Of a DNA stretch of 13,209 nucleotides, positions 1 through 6,840 are shown piece by piece. The notes beneath the pieces were generated by a model that saw only the letters and a program-made list of their open reading frames with translations, was not told the origin of the DNA and searched no databases. Source of the stretch: Polaribacter sp. (GTDB lineage Bacteria > Bacteroidota > Bacteroidia > Flavobacteriales > Flavobacteriaceae). Every line of letters starts with the position of its first letter. Position 1 is the first letter of the stretch. Position numbers and translations under genes: made by a program. The stretch covers positions 1 through 13,209 of the forward strand of contig JAQWIO010000066.1 in the NCBI GenBank assembly GCA_029248845.1, written 5' to 3'.

Positions 1-1074
1 GTAATTATTCAGTTAAAAGGAGGAAATGATGGATTGAATACGGTTGTTCCTTTCAACAATGATATTTACTATCAAAAGAGAGAAAATATTGCTTTAAAAC
101 AAAGCGATTTATTTAAAATTTCTGATGAGGTAGGGCTTCACAAAAGCCTACAGCCTCTTCAGAATTTATACGACAAAGGGTTTGTCAGCATTATAAATAA
201 TGTGGGGTACCCAAATCCCAATTTATCACATTTTAGAGCTACTGATATTTGGCAAACAGCAAGCGACAGTAATGAATATTTGCAAAATGGTTGGGTGGGT
301 CGTTATTTAGATTTTATTAAAGGGAGCCCTTATAAGGCGATTGAAGTTGATGAAATTTTATCTTTAATGTTGAAAGGGGAAACACAAAACGGTTTGGCGG
401 TTACAGATTCAAAAATGTTTTACAATTCGATGCGTTCACCATTTTTTAATACTGTTGAAACCAATTACAAAGATGCCCATTTAAGTGAACATAATTTAGG
501 TTATTTGTACAGTACAATGATTGATGCTAAATCTTCTGCAAAACATATTCATGAGAAAACTAGAACAAAAAGTACTTCCGCAGAATACCCTAAAAATATC
601 TTTGGGAAACAACTAAAAACAATTTCTCAATTTATAAATTCTGGCTTAGAAACACAGGTGTATTATGCAGGTTTAAGTGGTTTTGATACCCATGCAAACC
701 AAAAAAACACACAAGCAAGATTACTCAAATTATATGCAGAAAGTATGGAGATATTTGTTGAAGATTTGCAAAAAAATAAAACGTTTGACGACGTTCTTAT
801 CTTGACTTTTTCTGAATTTGGAAGACGTGTAAAACAAAATGAATCTAAAGGAACTGATCACGGAACTGCAAACAATGTTTTTGTGATGGGAAAAAACTTA
901 AACCAACAAGGTGTTTACAATAGTTTACCTAATTTAGAGAATTTAGATAAAAATGGCAACCTTAAATATGAGATAGATTTTCGAGAGATTTATGCAACTA
1001 TTCTAGATAAATGGCTTGAAGTAGATGATTTGGCAATTTTAAATAAATCGTTCTCTAAGTTAAATTTTGTATGA
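1..1074 (+). CDS. DUF1501 family protein, 5' end outside the window
   Basis: The reading frame is open from the first base, so the gene begins upstream; the TTG at 34 is an internal codon, not a start. The 357 visible residues carry the DUF1501 hallmarks: GGNDGLNTVVPF at visible residues 7-18, an NLSHFRATDIWQ segment, GFDTHANQ near 679-702, and FSEFGRRV followed by GTDHGTANNVF near 815-885. The family has an alkaline-phosphatase/sulfatase-like fold, is usually exported with a Tat-type leader, and in Bacteroidetes is commonly encoded beside a DUF1800 gene. Its substrate is not established. The missing N-terminus prevents a check of the leader. The C-terminal end looks complete. The next gene is convergent and only 30 bp away, with no obvious hairpin terminator between them. 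Confidence 0.93.
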   Translation, partial: VIIQLKGGNDGLNTVVPFNNDIYYQKRENIALKQSDLFKISDEVGLHKSLQPLQNLYDKGFVSIINNVGYPNPNLSHFRATDIWQTASDSNEYLQNGWVGRYLDFIKGSPYKAIEVDEILSLMLKGETQNGLAVTDSKMFYNSMRSPFFNTVETNYKDAHLSEHNLGYLYSTMIDAKSSAKHIHEKTRTKSTSAEYPKNIFGKQLKTISQFINSGLETQVYYAGLSGFDTHANQKNTQARLLKLYAESMEIFVEDLQKNKTFDDVLILTFSEFGRRVKQNESKGTDHGTANNVFVMGKNLNQQGVYNSLPNLENLDKNGNLKYEIDFREIYATILDKWLEVDDLAILNKSFSKLNFV

Positions 1075-1104
1075 TAATTTTTTGAAAAAGAATTAAAATA
1101 AGAG

Positions 1105-2244
1105 TTAATTGTACGTTACTTTTCTAATAATACGCAACGCCTCTTTGTATTTGATATATGTAGTCTTATTTTCTAAATTTTTTATATAGTTTTTTGCTTT
1201 CTTTAACTGCTCTGAAATCTCAGTAAAACCATGTAAAAAGCAAATAAGACAGTTTGTAGGTAAGCGTAAAATATCTTCATGTTCAATTACAGAAAGCGAA
1301 ATGTTTTCGTCAATTTTTTTAACGATCGCATTACAATTATTAAAGATGTGTTGAATGATTTCATCATCAAATTTTGGAGGAATGAACAAGAACTCTTTAA
1401 CAATATCGTGTTTGCCATTTCTTTTAAAATTGATAATAGTTTTTTCTAAAGGATAGTATTTTTCTTTTTTTTCTAGACCTAAAACAATGTATTCAGTTAC
1501 AATAAATGAATTATTATTATATCTAATTTGCACATCATCTAAAGCAGAAAAAAATAATTTTACTTGTTCATTAATTAATTCAATATCTACTCTAGAATAG
1601 AATTCTTTACCATTTAAAATCTTCTTTTCTCCTGCCCAACAGATTACAAATTGCTCATTAAAAACTTTGTATTTTGGGTTGTATTGTGCCTTATGATTAT
1701 TCATGAAGTCAAAAACGCCGTCTAAAGTGAGTTTGATATTATTACGAGCATTGTTTTCAATACTAGTAACAATTTCTTTATTTGTGTTTTGTAACTTAAA
1801 ATTTAAAGGGGTTGGCATCGAATTGCTTCCACGTCTGTAAAAAGCAGTTCCTTTTTTATATTTCCAGGCATTTTTTAAAAGTGAAGTAACTTTATTATTA
1901 GCGTGAATAGTCACTAGGCCAATCACTTTATGGCGAGGTAATCTTGGAAAAGGAACATTTTCATATTCAATTTTAGGAGGGTTTTTTAAATATGCATTTA
2001 CTAAGTTCTGAATTTTACTATCATCAAAAAAATCGACTCCAATAATTTTATTTTCCTCATTTTCAATACCAGTTACGATATAAGAATTATTCATTGGGTT
2101 AGAGTTTGAAAGCGCGCAAATATGTTTTAAAAACTTTGCTTTTCCGTCTTTTGAACTCAATGATAATTTCTGCTTCTTATCAAAAAAACTATTCTCGTCG
2201 TTATGAGAAAGGAGGTTTTTAATCAATAAGCGTTTGTTTATCAT
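1105..2244 (-). CDS. AlbA_2 (Schlafen-type) domain protein
   Basis: A 379-residue protein. Residues about 15-145 match the AlbA_2 domain as seen in flavobacterial proteins often annotated as ATP-binding or RNA-binding: CALSNSNPMNNSYIVTGIE at about 43-61, then FDDSKIQNLVNAYLKNPP, and the closing FYRRGSNSMPT at 135-145. The C-terminal 230 residues are not recognised. AlbA_2 is shared with Schlafen-type nucleases and with DNA- or RNA-binding regulators, so a nucleic-acid role is likely but the exact function is unknown. The start codon overlaps the stop of the upstream decayed SDR gene (ATGA, 2241-2244), which indicates an ancestral two-gene operon with translational coupling. The frame is intact although its partner is dead. 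Confidence 0.85.
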   Translation of the reverse strand: MINKRLLIKNLLSHNDENSFFDKKQKLSLSSKDGKAKFLKHICALSNSNPMNNSYIVTGIENEENKIIGVDFFDDSKIQNLVNAYLKNPPKIEYENVPFPRLPRHKVIGLVTIHANNKVTSLLKNAWKYKKGTAFYRRGSNSMPTPLNFKLQNTNKEIVTSIENNARNNIKLTLDGVFDFMNNHKAQYNPKYKVFNEQFVICWAGEKKILNGKEFYSRVDIELINEQVKLFFSALDDVQIRYNNNSFIVTEYIVLGLEKKEKYYPLEKTIINFKRNGKHDIVKEFLFIPPKFDDEIIQHIFNNCNAIVKKIDENISLSVIEHEDILRLPTNCLICFLHGFTEISEQLKKAKNYIKNLENKTTYIKYKEALRIIRKVTYN

Positions 2245-2990
2245 TCCTTTTTATTAAGAATTGTTGCGCTTGCTTTCGCGGTTGGATATACTACTAATTT
2301 TTTTATATTCACGTGATAAGGTCTTGTAAGCACAAAATAAATAATATCTGCAATATCTTCTGCCTGCAATGCTTTTTATTCAGAATAAACTGTCCTTGCT
2401 TTTTTAGAACCCCTTTAAATCAAATATCAGAAAATTCCGTTTCTACCAAACTAGGATGAATTGTTCCAACTCCTGATTGTATTGATTTAAATCTAAACTC
2501 ATAGACTTATTTAGAGTATTTACAGCAAACTTTCATGCGCAATATACTTTCCTATTAGCACACTTCTTTATCTGTAATAGAGCCTATATTTACAATAAAA
2601 CCACTCTTTGTTCTATCACTTGAGGAATAGTAGCTCTTGAAATATACAACAATCCCTTTATATTTCGATCAATCATTGTTTCCCAGTTATCAATATTTCC
2701 CTCCTATTATTGATGATAAGCCGTGTGTATTTCCTGCATTATTGATTAGAATATCTATTATTTTATACCCTCTGGAATAGATTTTGTTGCAATTTCTACT
2801 TCTTTCCTTTTAAAAATATTGAATTGAAAGTAGTTATTTCTGTTAGTTTTAATAACGCTGTCTGAAGTTTTTCTAACCTTTCTGTCCTTCTTCCACAGAG
2901 CACTAATTTTATATTGTTTTTTGCAAAAATTTCTTTAGTCGCTTTTTCAATGACTAAGGTTGCACCTGTTATAAGTGCAGTGGTTTTCAT
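2241..2990 (-). pseudogene. Decayed short-chain dehydrogenase/reductase (SDR)
   Basis: The first 64 codons (2990-2796) stay open and read like a classical SDR: MKTTALITGAT, then AKNNIKLVLCGRRTERLEKLQ. The nucleotide-binding TGxxxGIG motif has become TGATLVIEKA. A frameshift near 2815 ends that frame, and the rest of the protein can be followed in shifting frames. Recognisable pieces are IDILINNAGNTHGLSS, IDNWETMID, GLLYISRATIPQ, FIVNIGSIT, the catalytic YxxxK region as YCA-stop-KFAV (TGA at 2533-2535), VGTIHPSLVETEFSDI followed by TGA at 2420-2422, and finally YFVLTRPYHVNI...ASATILNKKE with stop at 2241-2243. The total span of 750 bp equals a normal 250-residue SDR. Several stops and frameshifts plus loss of cofactor-binding glycines make this a clear pseudogene. 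Confidence 0.93.
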
Positions 2991-3039
2991 TTAATTTTCA
3001 AGTTTATTGTCTCTTAAAATTATGAAAACTACTTGTTCT

Positions 3040-3250
3040 AATGCCTTTTTATAATGTGAAGTTTTCATCAATTATTAACAAATTAAAAACCGCTATATAA
3101 ATAGAGCGGCTTTTAATTCAATCAGTTATCCTAAATTACGTATTTATAATCAATTAACCAAACATTATTTTAAATTTCTACGGATCTTTTTTTTACTGTT
3201 TTAGTGTGTTTTCTGCCCTCATTACCTTCAATGTTTTCACTTCTTTTTTA
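3040..3250. repeat. Direct repeat, left copy (decayed)
   Basis: This stretch matches 8859-9045 in the same orientation. Identity is almost perfect over the first 39 bases (aatgcctttttataatg onward). Next come a similar terminator hairpin, a 25-base identical block (3150-3174), and a diverged coding tail. The left copy has 32 extra bases (about 3118-3150) between two TCAAT pentamers. Read on the minus strand, the order is lipoprotein C-terminal tail, stop, terminator, then ATG and nine codons reading MKTSHYKKA. Here that short frame runs on for 25 codons (3068-2991) and stops directly before the dead SDR start. Confidence 0.8.
3086..3114 (-). terminator. Remnant terminator hairpin in the left repeat
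   Basis: The stem CCGCT (3090-3094) pairs with AGCGG (3105-3109), flanked by A-rich and T-rich runs. It corresponds to the better-formed hairpin at 8904-8931 and is somewhat degraded. It would terminate the vanished minus-strand gene whose tail ends at 3170. Confidence 0.55.
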
Positions 3251-3255
3251 AACTT
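3170..3255 (-). pseudogene. Remnant 3' end of a lipoprotein gene paralogous to the one at 8955-9890
   Basis: The minus strand reads KKEVKT, then after a one-base frameshift near 3222 GNEGRKHTKTVKKRSVEI and a TAA at 3170-3172. This aligns with the basic tail of the intact lipoprotein (KKEAKNSGRNEGRKRTK...), and the two stop codons occupy the same aligned position. Upstream of about 3255 the similarity disappears and the hydrolase pseudogene begins on the other strand. Only the tail survives, so this is a broken duplicate, not a gene. It is too short for certainty on protein evidence alone, but the adjoining DNA repeat supports it. Confidence 0.7.
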
Positions 3256-3308
3256 TTACAAGAAAACAGGGTCTAAAAATGAAACAAACTTAAAGTAATG
3301 TGTTTATT

Positions 3309-4275
3309 TTGAAAAATTATCTTTTTTAACAGTTTTTGCAGTTTTATTATTTACGACTTGCAATAAAGATGAACTAATTGTACCAGACAATGGAATACCA
3401 GTAGTTAAGGCTGAATCCTTTTATCCGGTTTTAAAAGATGAAGATATCACATTTGCTTAAGGGCTTAGTCATGATAACCTAAGCTCCACCTCCTTTGCGA
3501 TTCCTATTAAATTAGATGCCTACTTCCCAAATAATAATTCTGGCAATAGACCTGTTTTTATGTTTATTCATGGAGGAGGATTTACAGGAGGAATAAAACA
3601 TAAGCCCGAAATTGTAGAAATGGCTAACTATTATGCTTCAAGAGGATGGGTTTTTGTTTTTATAGATTACACGACAACTGAGGAATTAGGTACAATACAA
3701 GGAATGACTCAAGAGAAATATTAACGTATTGTAGAGGAATTGCACCACAAGAATGGATTGAGCATGCCTTGCAAGGAGCACAGACCTCTGGTCAGGTTCA
3801 GCAAGCCACTGCTATGTACCTTGCCCAAAGGGATGCAAAATCAGCTCTTCGCTGGATTGTAGCTAACTCGAATACCTATAACATAAATACGGACTTTATT
3901 ACAGTGGGAGGAGCTTCGACCTGAGCAATTACTACGATTGCTTTAGGAATTTCAAACCAGGGAGACTTTAGAGACGAAATTCCAATTATTGATGACTCTA
4001 CACTTTCCACTACAAACCTAAATGAGACTTATAAAGTAAGAAGCATGGTTTATTTCTGGGGGTCTAACATAAAAATGGATGTGTTTGAATCGGTATATGG
4101 ATTGAACAGATATGATATCAACGACCCTGAATTATTCATGGCATATGGTGATCAGTATGATCCTGTTACGCCTTATGATGAAGCAATTGAATTGCACGGT
4201 ATATATGACTCTTTAGGTATTTACAGTAAGCTTGTTACCTTAAATGGCTTCGGGCATGGTGCTTGGAATGCAGTT
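3309..4275 (+). pseudogene. Decayed alpha/beta-hydrolase (carboxylesterase-like) lipoprotein gene
   Basis: The frames together encode an exported esterase-like lipoprotein. The N-terminus reads LSFLTVFAVLLFTTCNKDE, a lipoprotein signal with lipobox Cys. Next comes the oxyanion-hole motif FIHGGGF, then GWVFVFIDY, then the nucleophile elbow GGAS (the usual GGASAGA) at about 3908-3919. The likely acid Asp lies in AYGDQYDPVTPYDEA and the catalytic His in GFGHGAWN at about 4249-4269. Lesions: the start is TTG with an indel in the first codons, TAA at 3458-3460, TAA at 3722-3724, a frameshift between 3725 and 3736, and TGA at 3922-3924 inside the nucleophile elbow. The 3' end is also lost: after HGAWN the frame runs straight into YefM sequence. 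All triad residues remain readable, so inactivation is fairly recent. Confidence 0.9.
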
Positions 4276-4383
4276 GTTATAATGTCTATTAACGAATATA
4301 ATTCATTGAAAGAAACAGAGCATTTATTATCTACAAAGGCTAACAGAAATAGACTAATGGAATCAATTGAACTTTCTCTTTAA
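4270..4383 (+). pseudogene. yefM: Truncated YefM/Phd-type antitoxin fused to the hydrolase remnant
   Basis: The frame reads AVVIMSINEYNSLKETEHLL then STKANRNRLMESIE, which matches the middle and C-terminal half of YefM antitoxins (E. coli YefM has VLMSLEEYNSLEETAYLL). The N-terminal DNA-binding part, about 35-40 residues, is missing and replaced in frame by the hydrolase C-terminal region. The C-terminus is also short, ending SIELSL where the family usually has about a dozen more residues. The stop TAA overlaps the ATG of the toxin (TAATG at 4381-4385), the usual coupling of this toxin-antitoxin pair. With no DNA-binding half and no promoter of its own it cannot autoregulate. Confidence 0.82.
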
Positions 4384-4641
4384 TGAACATAGATTTTACT
4401 GCAAACGGTTGGGAAGACTTTTGTTATTGGATTGATACTGATACCGCTATAAAAATTATAGAACTTATAAAATCCATTTAAAGGATTAGGTAAATCAGAA
4501 CCATTGAAACATGGGTTGAAAGGATTTTGGTCTAGTAGAATAACAGGGGAACATAGGTTGGTTTACAGGGTTTCCGGAAAAAAAGGTGTTGACCAAAAAT
4601 GTACTATCATACAGTGCAGATTCCATTATGATGACAAATGA
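4383..4641 (+). pseudogene. yoeB: Frameshifted YoeB/Txe-family mRNA interferase toxin
   Basis: The first frame reads MNIDFTANGWEDFCYWIDTD and stops at TAA 4479-4481. The next frame continues with PFKGLGKSEPLKHGLKGFWS, ITGEHRLVYRVSG and CTIIQCRFHYDDK, ending at TGA 4639-4641. This is the YoeB fold sequence. Compared with E. coli YoeB, about a dozen bases are missing around 4472, between ELIK and PFKG, which causes the frameshift. The residues corresponding to catalytic Glu46, Arg65 and His83 are still visible (SEPLK, EHRLVY, CRFHY). YoeB toxins cleave mRNA at the ribosome and are neutralised by YefM. Loss of the toxin frame fits with the antitoxin being truncated. Confidence 0.88.
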
Positions 4642-4675
4642 AAGCCAGTTGCCAATACTGGTAACCCTTGTACAA

Positions 4676-4724
4676 TCTTCAAAAAACAAAAGCTCCATTT
4701 TAAGGAGCTTTTGTTTTTTGAAGA
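4676..4724. terminator. Strong bidirectional terminator
   Basis: Perfect 21-bp inverted repeat: 4676-4696 pairs with 4704-4724 around a 7-base loop (ATTTTAA). The core is AAAAGCTCC/GGAGCTTTT, with A-tracts on one side and T-tracts on the other, so it can end transcription from either strand. It follows the yoeB remnant on the plus strand. Confidence 0.85.
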
Positions 4725-4878
4725 AATCTGTCGCTTCAAATATTCAATAGTGCTACTTGTTTTATTTAAACCGTATATGGCCCTTTTAGGTGTAATATAA
4801 AATGACATACTGTTTTGGCATCACTTTTTACAGTTTTGGAAATGAATTTTAGAGATTTCTTTAAATTATAAAAAAGAC
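4725..4878. other. Intergenic stretch with an unrecognised minus-strand fragment
   Basis: Between the terminator and the attC-like palindrome there is no gene I can identify. The minus strand has a short open stretch from about 4826 down to 4735 reading MSFYITPKRAIYGLNKTSST and more, which runs on into the terminator. It might be the broken end of a gene, but it matches no family I recognise and has no clear ribosome binding site. Confidence 0.3.
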
Positions 4879-5011
4879 TACCAATCAGGTATATAAAAAT
4901 AGTAGCTAAGTGCAAATTTCAAAGGTTTGTGCTTTTCTACTATCTTTGTTTTCAAGCGGAGAAGTAGTGACTTTTTTACTCTACTACTTTTTATATGCAA
5001 CACTGTTGGTA
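4879..5011. repeat. attC-like long imperfect palindrome upstream of the GNAT gene
   Basis: The outer ends TACCAA (4879-4884) and TTGGTA (5006-5011) are inverted. Inside them, 4891-4905 (ATATAAAAATAGTAG) pairs with 4981-4996 (CTACTACTTTTTATAT) with one indel. The interior holds two more hairpins: ATAGTAG 4899-4905 with CTACTAT 4937-4943, and AAGTAGT 4962-4968 with ACTACTT 4983-4989. The size (133 bp), conserved inverted ends and variable interior resemble integron attC recombination sites, although the ends do not fit the classical GTTRRRY consensus exactly. A TATCTTTG sequence at 4941-4948 could act as a -7 box for the GNAT gene. Confidence 0.6.
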
Positions 5012-5022
5012 ACTATTTAGCG

Positions 5023-5571
5023 ATGAACATTAAACTAGTAGATAAAAATGAGGAATTGTATGAAATTTTAAAAGTTCAAACTCAGAATCACATAGACCAT
5101 TTATCTAATGCATCTATAAATAAAAATGGTTATGTAACTGTAAAGCATACCTATGAAATGCTAGAAAAAATGAACTCTAAAGCTCGCCAAGTAATAGCTA
5201 CAGTAAACAATGAAGTTGTTGCTTATGCTCTAGTAATGCTGAAAGAGTTTAAAGAATTAAACCCTATTCTTGTTCCAATGTTTGAGACATTTGAAAAAGT
5301 TGAATACAAAGGAAAGAAACTGAACGAGCTGAATTATTATGTGATGGGACAAATATGTGTACGGGATGATTTTAAACGAAGAGGGATTTTTAAAAAACTT
5401 TATGAAAAGCACAAAGAAGAATACTCAAAATATTATGACTTTTGCTTAACCGAAGTGTCTTCCAACAACATTCCTTCAATGATTGCCCACAAAAAGGTAG
5501 GCTTTGAAACGGTCTATACATTTACTGATAATACAGATGAATGGAATATTTTATTATGGGAATGGAAATAA
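5023..5571 (+). CDS. GNAT family N-acetyltransferase
   Basis: A 182-residue protein. I chose the ATG at 5023 (MNIKLVDKNEE) over the upstream in-frame ATG at 4927, because the extra 32 codons would lie within the palindrome and read as low-complexity hydrophobic sequence. The acetyl-CoA binding motif A is at residues 111-126 (ICVRDDFKRRGIFKKL, with the R-x-x-G/A turn as RRGI). It is followed by LTEVSSNNIPSMIAHKKVGF, the usual N-x-x-S-x-x-x-x-x-K-x-G-F motif B. GNAT enzymes transfer acetyl groups from acetyl-CoA to amines on small molecules, antibiotics or proteins; the substrate cannot be read from this sequence. The gene sits alone between two attC-like palindromes, 11 bp after one and 8 bp before the other, like a cassette. 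Confidence 0.9.
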   Translation: MNIKLVDKNEELYEILKVQTQNHIDHLSNASINKNGYVTVKHTYEMLEKMNSKARQVIATVNNEVVAYALVMLKEFKELNPILVPMFETFEKVEYKGKKLNELNYYVMGQICVRDDFKRRGIFKKLYEKHKEEYSKYYDFCLTEVSSNNIPSMIAHKKVGFETVYTFTDNTDEWNILLWEWK

Positions 5572-5579
5572 AAACACTT

Positions 5580-5645
5580 GCCAACGGGGTGTATAAATAA
5601 TAGCATTCCATTCGGGGTACAACTTTACATACACAGATCGTTGGC
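5580..5645. repeat. attC-like palindrome downstream of the GNAT gene
   Basis: Inverted ends GCCAACG (5580-5586) and CGTTGGC (5639-5645) are perfect complements, and outer CAC/GTG bases extend the symmetry. Inside, TGTATAAA (5590-5597) pairs imperfectly with TTTACATACA (5625-5634). The centre is variable. The GCCAAC/GTTGGC ends flanking a TGTATAAA-type inner arm resemble palindromes I associate with accessory genes in Flavobacteriia and, in architecture, integron attC sites. The left palindrome has related ends (TACCAA/TTGGTA with ATATAAAAA arms). Confidence 0.65.
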
Positions 5646-5678
5646 AAACATGTGATATTCTTCGCTGAATCAAAAAAA

Positions 5679-6194
5679 ATGAGAGTACTGAATGTTCATA
5701 AACGAATTATAAATCAGCCCTTGTATAAACTAGAAAGATTGCTAAAAACACTAGCAACAGAGAATGATATGGTTTGGCCTAGAGAACAATGGCCAGCAAT
5801 GAAATTTAAGCAAGGGTTGAAAGTTGGAGCAAGAGGAGGACACGGACCCATACGTTATTTTGTAGAAAAAAATAAACCCAATGAAATACTTCAATTTCGA
5901 TTTTCAAAACCTTATGGATTCAATGGAATTCATAAGTTCGAAATGAATGAACTCACTAGTGAGAAAACCGAAATTAAGCATACTGTTGATATGCATACCG
6001 TTGGGAAAGGAACGCTGATTTGGTTTTTAGCAATTCGTTCTTTGCACAATTCCCTAATTGAAGAAGTATTTGATAAATTAGAAAACAACTTCTCTGAAAC
6101 TAAAGAATCAATAGAATGGAGTTTTTGGGTGAAATTTATAAGAAAACAAATTGCAAAAAAACCCTGTTTTCGCCAGTCAAAGACCAACTTTTAA
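5679..6194 (+). CDS. SRPBCC family protein
   Basis: With the ATG at 5679 the product is 171 residues (MRVLNVHKRIINQPLYKLER). The in-frame GTG at 5652 would add nine codons that start only 6 bp from the palindrome and are not typical of the family. The sequence fits a START/SRPBCC-like protein common in Flavobacteriaceae: N-terminal HKRIINQP, NDMVWPREQWPAMKFKQGL, GARGGHGPIRYFVE, LQFRFSKPYGFNGIHKFEMN, TEIKHTVDM, and a C-terminal helix IRSLHNSLIEEVFDKLENNF. SRPBCC folds form a deep hydrophobic pocket for lipids or other small ligands; the ligand is unknown here. Only 12 bp separate it from the SOUL gene, so they probably share a transcript. Confidence 0.82.
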   Translation: MRVLNVHKRIINQPLYKLERLLKTLATENDMVWPREQWPAMKFKQGLKVGARGGHGPIRYFVEKNKPNEILQFRFSKPYGFNGIHKFEMNELTSEKTEIKHTVDMHTVGKGTLIWFLAIRSLHNSLIEEVFDKLENNFSETKESIEWSFWVKFIRKQIAKKPCFRQSKTNF

Positions 6195-6206
6195 CACTCA
6201 TTAAGA

Positions 6207-6821
6207 ATGAAAATAGCTACATATTTAAACACAAAAATGAAGATATTATTAATCTTATTTTTAGGAATGCTTGTCGTTTTTGTTATTATACAGATTTTTG
6301 CCATGAATGGGCAGAAAAATATTGAAATGTATACTTATCAGGTCAATAAAAAATATGATACATTTGAAATACGAAATTATGAAGCAACGCTATTCACTTC
6401 CGTTAAACTTTCAACCAAAGGATATAAGAATTCCTCTAGTAAAGGGTTCTCTATTTTAGCAGGATACATCTTTGGAAAGAATAAACGGAATGAAAAAATA
6501 GCGATGACCTCACCAGTAACCATGACATTAGAAGATTCTATGACGATGATGTTTATGGTTCCTAAGGAATTAAAAAAAGAAATGCTTCCTACTCCTAATC
6601 ATTCAGAAATAGCGTTTAAGGAAGAACCTGCAAAAACTGTAGCAGCCATTAGATTTGGTGGTTGGGCGAATGACAAAAAAATAGCAACCTATAAACAGCA
6701 ATTGATAGCCGCTTTAGATACAGAAGGTATTGCGTATTCCAATCGATTTTATTTTTTCGGATATAACGCACCATACGAAGTTTTTAATCGAATAAATGAA
6801 GTGATCGTCGAATTGCAATGA
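6207..6821 (+). CDS. SOUL family heme-binding protein
   Basis: A 204-residue protein (194 if the ATG at 6237 is used; that start, MKILLILFLG, looks more like other family members, but 6207 has AAGA just before it). An N-terminal membrane anchor spans about residues 11-32. The SOUL/HEBP domain follows: YDTFEIRNYEATLFTSVKL, SSKGFSILAGYIFG, EKIAMTSPVTMTL (residues 96-108), MMFMVPKEL, IRFGGWAND, and the C-terminal FYFFGYNAPYEVFNRINEVI. SOUL proteins bind heme or tetrapyrroles. In bacteria the physiological role is poorly defined, and the anchor suggests it faces the periplasm. It lies between the SRPBCC and PhzF genes with short gaps on both sides, suggesting a three-gene operon. Confidence 0.92.
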   Translation: MKIATYLNTKMKILLILFLGMLVVFVIIQIFAMNGQKNIEMYTYQVNKKYDTFEIRNYEATLFTSVKLSTKGYKNSSSKGFSILAGYIFGKNKRNEKIAMTSPVTMTLEDSMTMMFMVPKELKKEMLPTPNHSEIAFKEEPAKTVAAIRFGGWANDKKIATYKQQLIAALDTEGIAYSNRFYFFGYNAPYEVFNRINEVIVELQ

Positions 6822-6840
6822 GCTGTTTCTGACCAAATAA

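Noticed and set aside
3458..3924. Stop codon reassignment or programmed frameshifting in the hydrolase gene
   Set aside because: The stops are both TAA and TGA, combined with an indel and loss of the 3' end, while neighbouring genes use the standard code; decay is simpler.
4626..4808. Minus-strand 60-codon frame over the yoeB end and terminator
   Set aside because: It crosses a terminator hairpin and the toxin remnant and matches no family I know; only its first part is kept as an unrecognised fragment.
4927..5022. Upstream extension of the GNAT frame to the ATG at 4927
   Set aside because: The extra codons lie inside the palindrome and read as non-conserved hydrophobic sequence; the family start fits the ATG at 5023.
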